NCBI GenBank assembly: GCA_011390455.1 | Contig: JAABSI010000081.1 | Span: forward strand, 1 to 13,395 | Length of the DNA: 13,395 bases | Direction of reading: 5' to 3' | Origin: Trueperaceae bacterium | GTDB taxonomy: Bacteria; Deinococcota; Deinococci; Deinococcales; Trueperaceae | In this document: positions 5,724 to 13,395 of the stretch, piece after piece | Layout: each line of letters opens with the position of its first letter | Position numbering within the stretch: the first letter of the stretch is position 1 | The notes under the pieces: model-generated | What the model saw: the letters and a program-made list of their open reading frames with translations, nothing else | What the model was told of the DNA's origin: nothing | Databases searched by the model: none | Made by a program: the position numbers and the translations under genes

Positions 5724-7583
5724 CTAGCGCCGCGCGCTCGGCGCCGCCGCGCTCGGCACGTGGAGGCGCTCGCCGGTCTGGACCCGCCAGAGGCCGGCGT
5801 AGGTCCCGTCGGCCGCCACGAGCTCGTCGTGGCGGCCGCGCTCGACCACCCGCCCCTGATCGAGCACGACGATCTCGTCGGCGTGGCGGATGGTCGAGAG
5901 CCGGTGGGCGATCGCCACCGTGGTGCGGCCCTGGGTGACGCTCGCCAGCGAGCGCTGGATGGCGGCCTCGGTCTCGTTGTCCACCGCGCTCGTCGCCTCG
6001 TCGAGGACCAGCACCGGCGGGTCCTTGAGGATCGCGCGCGCCAGCGCCAGCCGCTGCCGCTGCCCGCCCGAGAGCTTCTGGCCGCGCTCGCCCACCACGG
6101 TGTCGAGCCCCTGCGGCAGCGCCTCGACGAAGGGGCGCGCCTCGGCGAGCTCGAGCGCGCGCCAGAGCGCCGCCTCGTCGGCATCGGGGCGGCCGTACCG
6201 GAGGTTGGCGCGGACGCTGCCGTGGAACAGGAAGACGTCCTGGCTCACGAGCCCCACCGCGCGCCGCACGTCGGCCTGCGGATGCTCGCGCAGGTCGACG
6301 CCGTCGAGCGCGACGCGCCCGGACGTCGGGTCGTACAGCCGCAGCAGCAGCTTGACGATGCTCGACTTGCCCGCCCCCGTCGGTCCGACGATCGCCAGCG
6401 TGCGCCCCGCGGGTACGTGCAGGTCGATGCCGTGCAGCACGACGTCGCCGGTGGCGTAGGCGAAGCGGACGCCCTCGAACCGCACGTCCCCGGCCACCTG
6501 GGCGACGGGCAGCGGCCTCGGACCGTCGCGCAGCTCCGGTTCGGTGTCGAGCAGCCCGAACACCCGGCGGGTCGAGGCCATCGCGCGCTGGTAGAGGTCG
6601 AGGGTCTGGCCGAGGCGGGTGAGCGGCCACAGCAGCCGCTGGGTCATGAAGACGAGGGTCGAGTAGAGGCCGACGCTCAGCTCCCCGGCGAGCGCCTGGC
6701 GGCCGCCGTACACGAGCGTGGCCATGAAGCCCACGACGATCGCGATCCGGATGAGCGGCACGAAGGCCGACGACAGCGCGATCGCCTTGGCGTTGCGCTC
6801 GACGTAGCCGCGCGAGAGCGCCCCCAACCGATCGCGCTCCTGCGCCTCGGCGGTGAAGCTCTTGACGGTCGCGATGCCGCCGAGCGCGTTCGCGAGCTGG
6901 GCGTTCAACAGCCCCACCTGCTCGCGCACCGCCGCGTAGCGCGGCGCCATCCGCGTCTGGAAGCGCAGCGAACCCCACACGATCACCGGCATCGGCAGGA
7001 AGGCCCACCAGGCGACCTCGGGGGCGGTCGCGAAGAAGAAGGCGCCGAGCACCACGATCGTGGTCGTCAGGTGCAGGATCTCGGTGGCGCCCACGTCCAG
7101 GAAGCGCTCGAGCTGGTTGACGTCGTCGTTGAGCACCGCCATGAGGCCGGCGGTGTCGCGCTCCTCGTAGAAGGCCAGGTCGAGGTGCTGGGTGTGGTCG
7201 AACGCCGCGAGCCGCAGGTCGTGCTGGACGTCCTGCGCCAGGTTGCGCCACAGCACCTGGAAGGCGTACTCCGAGGCGCTCTCGAGCGCCCAGACGGCGA
7301 AGGTGATCGCGGCGAGCAGCGTGATCTGCGCGGTCGGATCGGTGATCCCGACCAGCCGCGCCAGCATCGAGGTCTCGCGCACCACCACGACGTCCACCGC
7401 GACGCCGATGAGGAACGGCGGCGCGAGGTCGAACAGCTTGTTCAGGATCGACAACCCCGCGGCGCCGAGCGCGCGCCCGCGGTACCGGCGCTCGGCGGCG
7501 TAGCGCCAGAGGCGCGCGAGCGGCGGCGCGGCGGGGTCGCCGAGCGACCGGCCGGTCGCGGGTGGGGAGGCGTCGGCGCGCAT
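5724..7583 (-). CDS. ABC exporter, fused membrane and ATPase domains (MsbA/MDR type)
   Basis: A 619-residue half-transporter that should act as a dimer in the cytoplasmic membrane. The six-helix exporter domain spans about residues 35-335, with coupling-helix-like segments and the conserved VNQLERF and ATVKSFTAE stretches. The nucleotide-binding domain is complete: Walker A GPTGAGKS (400-407), Q-loop Gln448 in [16 protein letters not shown], signature LSGGQ (504-508), Walker B VLVLDEA with catalytic Glu529, D-loop SAVD and H-loop His560. These residues indicate an active ATPase. The substrate (lipid, drug or peptide) cannot be told from the sequence. The ATG at 7583 has no Shine-Dalgarno but has TACGCT 6 nt upstream, suggesting a leaderless mRNA. 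It is the first gene of an operon with the YczE-like and MBL genes and is divergent from the flavin-reductase gene. Confidence 0.95.
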   Translation of the reverse strand: MRADASPPATGRSLGDPAAPPLARLWRYAAERRYRGRALGAAGLSILNKLFDLAPPFLIGVAVDVVVVRETSMLARLVGITDPTAQITLLAAITFAVWALESASEYAFQVLWRNLAQDVQHDLRLAAFDHTQHLDLAFYEERDTAGLMAVLNDDVNQLERFLDVGATEILHLTTTIVVLGAFFFATAPEVAWWAFLPMPVIVWGSLRFQTRMAPRYAAVREQVGLLNAQLANALGGIATVKSFTAEAQERDRLGALSRGYVERNAKAIALSSAFVPLIRIAIVVGFMATLVYGGRQALAGELSVGLYSTLVFMTQRLLWPLTRLGQTLDLYQRAMASTRRVFGLLDTEPELRDGPRPLPVAQVAGDVRFEGVRFAYATGDVVLHGIDLHVPAGRTLAIVGPTGAGKSSIVKLLLRLYDPTSGRVALDGVDLREHPQADVRRAVGLVSQDVFLFHGSVRANLRYGRPDADEAALWRALELAEARPFVEALPQGLDTVVGERGQKLSGGQRQRLALARAILKDPPVLVLDEATSAVDNETEAAIQRSLASVTQGRTTVAIAHRLSTIRHADEIVVLDQGRVVERGRHDELVAADGTYAGLWRVQTGERLHVPSAAAPSARR

Positions 7584-7589
7584 CGGGCG

Positions 7590-7595
7590 AGCGTA
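7590..7595 (-). promoter_or_regulatory. Start-proximal TANNNT box (leaderless promoter) of the ABC operon
   Basis: The minus strand reads TACGCT followed by 6 nt and the ATG at 7583. With no Shine-Dalgarno present, a -10 box this close predicts transcription beginning at or next to the start codon. No clear -35 is seen. Confidence 0.45.
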
Positions 7596-7607
7596 CGACG
7601 CGCAGGG

Positions 7608-7613
7608 TACGGT
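7608..7613 (+). promoter_or_regulatory. Possible -10 box for the flavin-reductase-like gene
   Basis: TACGGT lies 85 nt before the ATG at 7699 in the 115-bp divergent spacer. Its sequence matches the box at the endonuclease IV gene, but the distance differs, which fits a leader carrying a Shine-Dalgarno. No -35 is evident, so support is weak. Confidence 0.25.
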
Positions 7614-7698
7614 CGGGCGGCCGATGCTGTGGCCTGATGGGGTCCGTCGTGGCCGCGCCCGCGCACGGCCCCCGCCCCCACCCGATCCAGGAGGACCC

Positions 7699-8166
7699 AT
7701 GCCCGTCGAACCCGATGCCTTCCGCGCCGCCCTCGGCCGCTTCCCGTCCGGCGTCACCGTCGTCACCCTCGACGACGGCGACGGCAGCGTGCACGGCATC
7801 ACGGTGAGCTCGTTCCTCTCGCTGTCGCTGAACCCCCCGCTGGTGGGCGTGGCGATCGGCCGCCGAGCGCGGGCGCACGGCTTGATCGGCGCGCCGCGCT
7901 TCGCGGTCAGCATCCTCGCCGCCGATCAAGCGGCCGTCTCGGACCACTTCGCCGCGCGCCCGGTCGCGCTCCCGGCCGACCCCTTCGAGGACCTGGCCGG
8001 CCATGCGGTCGTCCGCGGCGCGGCCGCTCAGCTCGTGTGCGACGTCGTCGATCGCGTCGAGACCGGCGACCACACCCTGCTGGTCGGCCGCGTGGAAGCG
8101 AGCCGCGCCGCCGCGGCCCCCTCGCTCGCCTACCAGGCGGGCCGCTACGGCGTCGTCGGCGGTTAG
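7699..8166 (+). CDS. Flavin reductase-like FMN-binding protein
   Basis: A 155-residue cytoplasmic protein of the flavin reductase-like split-barrel family, which reduces FMN/FAD with NAD(P)H, often to supply a partner monooxygenase. Landmarks are [13 protein letters not shown] (11-23), [23 protein letters not shown] (32-54), [18 protein letters not shown] (68-85) and [12 protein letters not shown] (123-134), in the family order and at nearly full length. The ATG follows a strong AGGAGG (7689-7694) with 4-nt spacing. No monooxygenase gene adjoins it, so its partner is unknown. The TAG stop at 8164-8166 overlaps the stop of the convergent DinB-family gene, leaving no room for a terminator between them. 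Confidence 0.93.
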   Translation: MPVEPDAFRAALGRFPSGVTVVTLDDGDGSVHGITVSSFLSLSLNPPLVGVAIGRRARAHGLIGAPRFAVSILAADQAAVSDHFAARPVALPADPFEDLAGHAVVRGAAAQLVCDVVDRVETGDHTLLVGRVEASRAAAAPSLAYQAGRYGVVGG

Positions 8167-8642
8167 CCGATCGCGCTCGGCAAGCCCGCCACCCGGCGGT
8201 ACAGCGTGGCTTGACCCACGTGGTAGCTCTCGTGCCAGGCGAGGAACTCGATCCAGCCCCCGACCGACATCCGCCCTGCGTCCCGCGCCAGCGCGGTCGC
8301 GTCGAGCGCGGGCAGCACGGCGTCGAGGAGCTCCTGCTGGGCGCGCAGGCGCCCCAAGTGGTCGGCGAGCGTCGCCCCGTCCGGGACCGACGGGGCCGAG
8401 CCGCGACCGAAGGCCTTCGCGGCTTCGACGGTCCACACCCGATCGGCGCCGATGCGTTCGAGCAGCGCGTCGCGCGACGCGACCAGGTGCGCCAGCAGCC
8501 AGTGGAAATGCGAGCCGCCCTCGACGACGGGCACCCGGGCGCCGGCTTCGTCGACGCCTTCGGCGCTCGTCTCGAGGACCTTGAGGTTGCGTTCGAAGAC
8601 CGACCGCAGCAGCGGCAGGGAGGCGTGCACGTCGAGGGGCAT
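8163..8642 (-). CDS. DinB-family (YfiT-like) four-helix-bundle protein
   Basis: A 159-residue cytoplasmic protein of the DinB/YfiT-like superfamily, metal-binding four-helix bundles. Some members are thiol transferases; many have no known reaction. This is unrelated to the E. coli DNA polymerase IV gene that shares the name. The metal site is visible as His52 in HFHWLLAHLVASRD and the HESYH motif (His137, His141) in WHESYHVGQ. The helical pattern and length fit the family. The ATG at 8642 has TAGGCT 6 nt upstream and no Shine-Dalgarno. The gene's TAA shares bases with the TAG of the convergent flavin-reductase-like gene. Its substrate cannot be inferred. Confidence 0.9.
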   Translation of the reverse strand: MPLDVHASLPLLRSVFERNLKVLETSAEGVDEAGARVPVVEGGSHFHWLLAHLVASRDALLERIGADRVWTVEAAKAFGRGSAPSVPDGATLADHLGRLRAQQELLDAVLPALDATALARDAGRMSVGGWIEFLAWHESYHVGQATLYRRVAGLPSAIG

Positions 8643-8648
8643 GGCGGG

Positions 8649-8654
8649 AGCCTA
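8649..8654 (-). promoter_or_regulatory. Start-proximal TANNNT box of the DinB-family gene
   Basis: The minus strand reads TAGGCT, then 6 nt, then the ATG at 8642. The context CGGTAGGCT recurs at the nucS start. No Shine-Dalgarno and no obvious -35 are seen, so a leaderless transcript is likely. The hexamer lies in the 53-bp gap to the endonuclease IV stop. Confidence 0.45.
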
Positions 8655-8695
8655 CCGCGGGCGATCGTCGACCGCCGTCCAGCGCCGGTCGGCCC

Positions 8696-9559
8696 TTACC
8701 GCAACGCCCGCAGCGTGGCCAGGTCGCGCTGGTGGCCGAGTTCGTCGTCGCCGATCGGCGTCTCGAGCACCATCGGCACGTCGCTCCAGCGCGGATCGTG
8801 GATCAAACGCGCGAAGGCATCGGCGCCCAACATCCCCTCGCCGATGGTCGCGTGGCGGTCCTTGGCCGAACCGAGGTCGAAGACGCTGTCGTTCAGGTGC
8901 AGCGCCGCGACCCGGGCCAGACCGATCGTCGCCTCGACCTCGTCGACGAACGCCGCGTAGCCATCGTCGGTGCGCAGGTCGTAGCCGGCGGCGAAGGCGT
9001 GGCACGTGTCGAGGCAGACCCCGACGCGTTCGGGGGCGTCGACGAGCTCCACGATCCGCGCCAGCTGGGCGAGCTTCGAGCCCAGCACCGTCCCCTGGCC
9101 GGCGGTGTTCTCGAGCAACACCCGCGCGCTCAGGTCGGCCCCCTCCTGGTGGACCGCGTCGAGCGACCGTGCGATCCCGTCCAGGCCGACCTCCTCGCCC
9201 TCGCCCAGATGGGCGCCGGGGTGCAGCACCAGACCGGGGATCTCGAGGGCGGTGCAGCGGCGCAGCTCGTCGAGCAGCGCGGTGCGCGACTTGGCGTGGA
9301 CGTCGGGCTTCGGGCTGCAGAGGTTGATCAGGTAGCTGGCGTGGGCGACCACCGGGAGCGGGGCCGGCGCGCCCGGCCCGGCGGTCGCGGCGCGCGCCTC
9401 GCGGAAGGCGCGCACCTCGGCGTCGGGGAGCGGCTTCGCCGCCCAGGCGTTGGCGTTCTTGACGAAGACCTGCAGGGCGTCGCAGCCGATGGCCTCGCCG
9501 CGGGCGAAGGCGCGCGAGACGCCGCCGGCGGTCGAGACGTGGGCACCGAGTCGGGGCAT
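8696..9559 (-). CDS. nfo: Endonuclease IV (AP endonuclease, Nfo)
   Basis: A 287-residue cytoplasmic TIM-barrel enzyme that cuts DNA 5' to abasic sites and removes 3' blocking groups in base excision repair. All nine zinc-ligand positions known from E. coli Nfo appear: His73, His113 (LHPGAH), Glu150 (LLENTAGQG), Asp184 and His187 (CLDTCHAFAAGYD), His221 (HLNDS), Asp234 and His236 (KDRHATIGEG) and Glu266 (LETP). The N-terminus PRLGAHVSTAGG matches the family start, so the ATG at 9559 is preferred over a GTG at 9568. It has no Shine-Dalgarno; TACGGT sits 7 nt before the ATG. It is divergent from nucS across a 33-bp spacer, pairing two DNA-repair nucleases. Length and motifs indicate an intact, active enzyme. 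Confidence 0.97.
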   Translation of the reverse strand: MPRLGAHVSTAGGVSRAFARGEAIGCDALQVFVKNANAWAAKPLPDAEVRAFREARAATAGPGAPAPLPVVAHASYLINLCSPKPDVHAKSRTALLDELRRCTALEIPGLVLHPGAHLGEGEEVGLDGIARSLDAVHQEGADLSARVLLENTAGQGTVLGSKLAQLARIVELVDAPERVGVCLDTCHAFAAGYDLRTDDGYAAFVDEVEATIGLARVAALHLNDSVFDLGSAKDRHATIGEGMLGADAFARLIHDPRWSDVPMVLETPIGDDELGHQRDLATLRALR

Positions 9560-9566
9560 GCCGTGC

Positions 9567-9584
9567 ACCGTACCGCGGTAGGCT
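9567..9584. promoter_or_regulatory. Back-to-back start-proximal promoters of nfo and nucS
   Basis: The 33-bp spacer between the two ATGs holds TACGGT on the minus strand (9567-9572, 7 nt before the nfo ATG) and TAGGCT on the plus strand (9579-9584, 8 nt before the nucS ATG). The two -10-like boxes are 6 bp apart, so RNA polymerase could hardly occupy both at once. No Shine-Dalgarno precedes either gene, consistent with two leaderless transcripts. Any -35 contacts would fall within the start of the opposite gene. Confidence 0.5.
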
Positions 9585-9592
9585 CACCCGCC

Positions 9593-10348
9593 ATGCTCCT
9601 GGGCCTGATCCACGAACCCTCGCCCGACGATCTGATCGCCTTCCTCCGCGAGCACCTGCAGGAGGGTGCGGCGCTGCTGCAGATCGCCGGCACCTGCGAG
9701 GTCGCCTACACCGGACGGGCCGCGTCGTTCGCGGACGCCGGCGATTACGTGGTCATGCTCAAGGCCGACGGCTCGGTGCAGGTCCACGGCTACAAGGGGG
9801 TCAAACCGGTCAACTGGCAGCCGCGCACCGACGACCTGTGGGTCGGCCTCGACGACGCGCAGGCCGTGCTGGTCGCGGAGCGGCGCAGCCCCGAGGAGCT
9901 GCTCCGGGTGGCCTTCCTGGAGCCGGCGTTGGTGCAGGCGCTGCATCTGCGCGAGGGGAGCGGGTTCGTGCTGCGCGGCAGCGAGGCGGAGATGCAGCGC
10001 GCCCTCGCCCACGACCCGTCGGTGATCGAGGACGGGCTGACGGTGCTCGACCGCGAGCTCCCGACCGACGTCGGCGGCATCGACCTCTTCGCCCGCGACC
10101 GCTACGGGCGGTTGGTGGTCGTCGAGCTCAAGCGCGCGAAGGGGACGCAGGAGGCGGTGCACCAGCTCGCGCGCTACGTCGAGAGCGTGCGGCGCTTCAC
10201 CGGCGAGGAGGTCCGTGGCCTGCTCGCGGCGCCGGCGATGACCAAGCCGGCGCTGGTCCAGCTGGCCGCCGCGGGCCTCGAGTTCGTCGAGGTCACGGCG
10301 CTGCCGGACGTGCCGGACGGGCCGGAGCAGGGGTCGCTGTTCGGATGA
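9593..10348 (+). CDS. nucS: Endonuclease NucS / EndoMS (mismatch-specific)
   Basis: A 251-residue dimeric nuclease family known in archaea, actinobacteria and Deinococcota that cleaves both strands at mismatches and serves in MutS-independent mismatch repair. The N-terminal DNA-binding part shows VAYTGR (37-42), LKADGSVQVHGYKGVKPVNWQP (56-77) and a linker. The C-terminal PD-(D/E)xK nuclease core has GGIDLFARD (161-169, Asp164) and VVVELKRAKG (175-184, Glu178 and Lys180), then QLARYVES. The C-terminus QGSLFG resembles the bacterial beta-clamp motif Q-x-x-L-F, matching the clamp-dependent behaviour reported for NucS. The ATG at 9593 has no Shine-Dalgarno and follows TAGGCT by 8 nt. The open frame upstream is antisense to nfo and is rejected. 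The lipoprotein gene follows after 71 nt with its own promoter-like box. Confidence 0.95.
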   Translation: MLLGLIHEPSPDDLIAFLREHLQEGAALLQIAGTCEVAYTGRAASFADAGDYVVMLKADGSVQVHGYKGVKPVNWQPRTDDLWVGLDDAQAVLVAERRSPEELLRVAFLEPALVQALHLREGSGFVLRGSEAEMQRALAHDPSVIEDGLTVLDRELPTDVGGIDLFARDRYGRLVVVELKRAKGTQEAVHQLARYVESVRRFTGEEVRGLLAAPAMTKPALVQLAAAGLEFVEVTALPDVPDGPEQGSLFG

Positions 10349-10383
10349 AGGGCGCCGCTCATCGCCGTCGCGCCTGGACCGGG

Positions 10384-10389
10384 TACCTT
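10384..10389 (+). promoter_or_regulatory. Possible -10 box for the lipoprotein gene
   Basis: TACCTT lies 30 nt before the ATG at 10420, in the 71-nt gap after nucS, and is followed by a Shine-Dalgarno (AGGAG, 10405-10409). The arrangement suggests a short-leader transcript of its own, though readthrough from nucS is also possible. No -35 is recognised. Confidence 0.35.
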
Positions 10390-10419
10390 CGGGGCAGACG
10401 CGAGAGGAGCGCCGCCACC

Positions 10420-11091
10420 ATGCACCTGCGCCACGTCCGAGCCATTCCCGTCCTGGGAGCGACCCTGCTCCTGGCGGCCTGCACCCAGTTCGTCGACTTG
10501 CGGCCGGTCGAGATCGAGGTCCAGCTGCGCGAAGCCGCGAGCGACCTCCAGGCCGGCGTGCGGGTGCGCGTCGTCGGCGCCGACGACGCGACGACCACGT
10601 ACTTCGGCACCGTGCGGCCGGTCCCGGTGCTCGGGCCGCGGCTCGAGGTGACGCTCGGCGCCGCGCGCCTGGACCTGATGCCGGTCGTCGACGTGGTGCC
10701 GCTGCTGGTCGCGGGCGCGACCTGCGCGCCCGCGACCAGCAACCTGGCCGCGTCGAGCACCACGGCGGGCGCGGCGTGGGCGGAGCGCTTCGAGGTCCGC
10801 GACGCCCAGGACGTGGTGCTCGGGACGGCGCGGCCCGCGACCGATCTGGCCGCGGCGACCGCGGGGCGCCCGACCGCGGACGGCGACCGCGTCGCGGCGT
10901 ACGTCTACGTCGACCGCCCGGTCCGGCTGACGGGCGTCTGCAGCGACGGCGCCCTCAACCTCCTGACCGGCATCGACTTGGCCCTGGGGTGGAACCTCGT
11001 CGCCGTCACCCAGGACAGCGCCACGATCCTCTCGCTGTCGGTGCTCGACCGCCCCGGCGCGCTGCCGTGGCATCTGGTTGCGAGCGACTGA
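10420..11091 (+). CDS. Putative lipoprotein of unknown function
   Basis: A 223-residue exported protein. A basic start (RHVR), a hydrophobic core and the lipobox LLAAC put the acylated cysteine at residue 21, so the mature protein should be anchored to a membrane. The rest contains beta-strand-like hydrophobic alternation and two further cysteines (Cys102, Cys174), which could form a disulfide. I recognise no family motif. The final residues SLSVLDRPGALPWHLVASD are reminiscent of compact beta-rich extracytoplasmic domains but give no function. The ATG at 10420 has an AGGAG 10 nt upstream; no alternative start precedes the signal sequence. It lies downstream of nucS on the same strand, but the signal peptide argues against a shared job in DNA repair. 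Confidence 0.78.
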   Translation: MHLRHVRAIPVLGATLLLAACTQFVDLRPVEIEVQLREAASDLQAGVRVRVVGADDATTTYFGTVRPVPVLGPRLEVTLGAARLDLMPVVDVVPLLVAGATCAPATSNLAASSTTAGAAWAERFEVRDAQDVVLGTARPATDLAAATAGRPTADGDRVAAYVYVDRPVRLTGVCSDGALNLLTGIDLALGWNLVAVTQDSATILSLSVLDRPGALPWHLVASD

Positions 11092-11119
11092 GTAGCTGGC
11101 TCCCTGGTCACGCTCGAAG

Positions 11120-11144
11120 CGGCCGTGGCTCCCAGCTGCGGCCG
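11120..11144 (+). terminator. Hairpin after the lipoprotein gene
   Basis: An 11-bp stem (11120-11130 with 11134-11144, two of the pairs G-U in RNA) closes a CCC loop 28 nt after the stop codon. No U-run follows, so intrinsic termination is likely only if this lineage tolerates U-poor terminators, like the hairpin after speA. Confidence 0.5.
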
Positions 11145-11268
11145 ATCGTCGTGCTGGCGTCGCGGACCGTGGGGCGTGTTGTCCTGCGGGCCGTCACGTG
11201 CTCCTCGCCCACGCATCCGAGCCCGGCGACGAGCCCGACTCCGGGGAGGCTTCGCTCGCGGGGACTCC

Positions 11269-11315
11269 GGTAACCTTGCAAATTGAAAGCTCGACTTTAA
11301 GATTGCAAGTTTACC
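11269..11315. repeat. 47-bp AT-rich imperfect palindrome in a convergent spacer
   Basis: Two inverted half-sites GGTAAnCTTGCAA (11269-11281 and 11303-11315 on opposite strands) flank AAAG/CTTT. In all, 17 of 23 base pairs match about a centre at 11292. Each strand also reads TTGCAA, 17 nt, then a hexamer with A at its second and T at its sixth position, so the element resembles overlapping divergent promoters. It is sharply AT-rich against its surroundings. The spacer 11092-11466 otherwise holds the hairpin at 11120, an 8-bp direct repeat GACTCCGG (11237 and 11263) and two CTAGG words near 11395 and 11436. No open frame there looks like a gene. It could be an operator, a remnant promoter of a lost gene, or a binding site for a nucleoid protein. 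Confidence 0.5.
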
Positions 11316-11466
11316 GAAGCGGCGCGCACGACCACCCCGCCCCCCGGCCCCGGCTCGATCGGGTCCCGCGGCGCCGGCTCGCGACGTGTTCTAGGGACGT
11401 GGCGGGCGCGTCGGTCGATCGTGCGGGTTCTGGATCTAGGATGCGCGCGGGACCTCGGCGAGGAGC

Positions 11467-12570
<1,104 letters not shown>

Positions 12571-12577
12571 GCCGCCC

Positions 12578-12583
12578 AGGATG
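12578..12583 (-). promoter_or_regulatory. Possible start-proximal -10 box of the OYE gene
   Basis: The minus strand reads CATCCT 7 nt before the ATG at 12570, the same hexamer as in the DHS-family gene's promoter. It departs from TANNNT at the first base, and no -35 is clear. It lies in the 52-bp gap to the HD-GYP gene stop, on the same strand, so readthrough could also supply transcription. Confidence 0.3.
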
Positions 12584-12622
12584 ACGCGGCGGCGGCCGCG
12601 GCTTCGTCGTCTTGGCGCGCGG

Positions 12623-13395
12623 TCAGTCGAGGTCGTCGATCAGCGCACGCTCCAAGGCACCGTTGCGGGCGGGGTCGGGGTCGACGACCTGCTCCAGGTC
12701 GGTCAGCAGGTCCGGGTTGCGATCCAGGACCTCGAAGAAGGCATCGACGACCCGCGGCGCGAACCAGCGGCCGCGCTGCCGGCGGATCTCGGCGATCGCG
12801 TCTTCGATGGGCCAGGCGCGCTTGTACGGGCGCTCGTTCACGAGCGTGTCGAACACGTCCGCGACGGCCACGATCTGCCCGACGAGCGGGATGTCGTCGC
12901 CGGCGTGTCCGTGCGGGTACCCGCTGCCGTCCCAACGCTCGTGGTGGGTCTCGGCGATCTCCTGCGCCAGGTTGATCAGCTTGGAGCGACCGTGCGCGAG
13001 GAGCCGGGCGCCCACGCCGACGTGCCCCTGCATCTGGGCGAACTCCTCGTGCGTCAGCTTCCCGGGCTTGAGCAGGATGTGGTCGGGGATGCCGATCTTG
13101 CCCACGTCGTGGAGCGGCGCCGCGCGCCGGATCAGCTCGATCTCGGCGGCGCCTTCGCCCAGGCGCTCCGCGAGCAGCGCCGAGAGCAGGCCCACCCGGT
13201 GGGTGTGGCGCCCCGTCGTGTAGTCGCGGTACTCGGCGGCGGCGGCGAGGCGCTCGAGCACGTCGAGGCGCGCCGCCTCGAGCTCGATCGTCCGCTCGCG
13301 CACCATGTCCTCGAGGTGGTCGGCGTGCTGACGCAGCTTCGCTTGGAGGTGGCGCGAGCGCAGCAGGTTCGCCACGCGCAGCCGGATCTGCTCCT
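12623..13395 (-). CDS. HD-GYP domain phosphodiesterase, probably a response regulator (N-terminus outside window)
   Basis: The visible 256 C-terminal residues contain a full HD-GYP domain, which degrades cyclic di-GMP (or in some members cGAMP). Glu53 (AAAEYRD), His63 (GRHTHR), the HD pair in PLHDVGKIGIPD (His95, Asp96), His124 (GHVGVG), HHERWDGSGYP (150-160, His150/His151 and the GYP signature) and Asp179 (VADVFD) fit the metal site of active enzymes. Before it comes LRVANLLRSRHLQAKLRQHADHLEDMVRERTIELEAA-type sequence (about 5-41), the usual end of a receiver domain plus a coiled-coil linker, so an upstream REC domain is likely but not seen. The frame is open to the window edge. The GTG at 13375 lies within conserved sequence and is not the start. 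Confidence 0.94.
   Translation of the reverse strand, partial: EQIRLRVANLLRSRHLQAKLRQHADHLEDMVRERTIELEAARLDVLERLAAAAEYRDYTTGRHTHRVGLLSALLAERLGEGAAEIELIRRAAPLHDVGKIGIPDHILLKPGKLTHEEFAQMQGHVGVGARLLAHGRSKLINLAQEIAETHHERWDGSGYPHGHAGDDIPLVGQIVAVADVFDTLVNERPYKRAWPIEDAIAEIRRQRGRWFAPRVVDAFFEVLDRNPDLLTDLEQVVDPDPARNGALERALIDDLD

Noticed and set aside
5521..8436. 971-residue minus-strand open frame spanning the ABC, flavin-reductase and DinB-family genes.
   Set aside because: It lies over three well-supported genes in other frames and is almost entirely Arg/Ala/Gly/Pro; a product of high GC and few stop codons.
8163..8642. Reading the DinB-family gene as DNA polymerase IV.
   Set aside because: It is a 159-residue four-helix metal-site protein with HESYH, not a Y-family polymerase; only the name is shared.
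8732..9592. Open plus-strand extension upstream of nucS.
   Set aside because: It is antisense to endonuclease IV, whose nine metal ligands are all present; NucS homology begins at the ATG at 9593.

Overview
The window is GC-rich (roughly 70%), densely packed bacterial chromosome, mostly housekeeping and accessory metabolism plus DNA repair. No rRNA, tRNA, CRISPR array, insertion sequence or prophage gene was seen. Several traits suggest a Deinococcota bacterium, perhaps near the Trueperales: a NucS/EndoMS mismatch endonuclease beside endonuclease IV, a long biosynthetic SpeA, and several genes with a TANNNT hexamer only 6-8 nt before the ATG and no Shine-Dalgarno (a leaderless arrangement common in Deinococcus). 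This placement is inference; an actinobacterial or Chloroflexota origin is not excluded.

Layout. Positions 1-1083 (+) hold the C-terminal 360 residues of arginine decarboxylase SpeA, ending at a strong hairpin (1113-1142). Positions 1168-2697 (-) form a tight three-gene operon: two related four-helix membrane proteins of unknown function, then a secreted DOMON-fold protein. A 453-bp divergent spacer (2698-3150) carries promoter-like and palindromic elements and precedes a deoxyhypusine-synthase-family enzyme (3151-4245, +). Positions 4212-7583 (-) are an apparent operon: ABC exporter, YczE/YitT-like membrane protein, RNase Z-like metallo-hydrolase. A flavin-reductase-like protein (7699-8166, +) meets a DinB-family protein (8163-8642, -) at overlapping stop codons. 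Endonuclease IV (8696-9559, -) and NucS (9593-10348, +) diverge from a 33-bp spacer. A putative lipoprotein (10420-11091, +) follows. The 375-bp convergent spacer 11092-11466 has a hairpin and a conspicuous AT-rich palindrome. An old-yellow-enzyme family oxidoreductase (11467-12570, -) and the C-terminal part of an HD-GYP protein (12623-13395, -, cut by the window edge) close the window.

How the genes fit together. SpeA makes agmatine, the entry to polyamines, and the DHS-family enzyme probably transfers the aminobutyl group of a polyamine, so both may belong to polyamine metabolism although three opposite-strand genes separate them. Endonuclease IV (abasic-site repair) and NucS (mismatch cleavage) probably share one regulatory spacer. 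The least explained locus is the tandem membrane-protein/DOMON operon, which could be a small membrane-to-periplasm electron-transfer or haem module; that function is a hypothesis.
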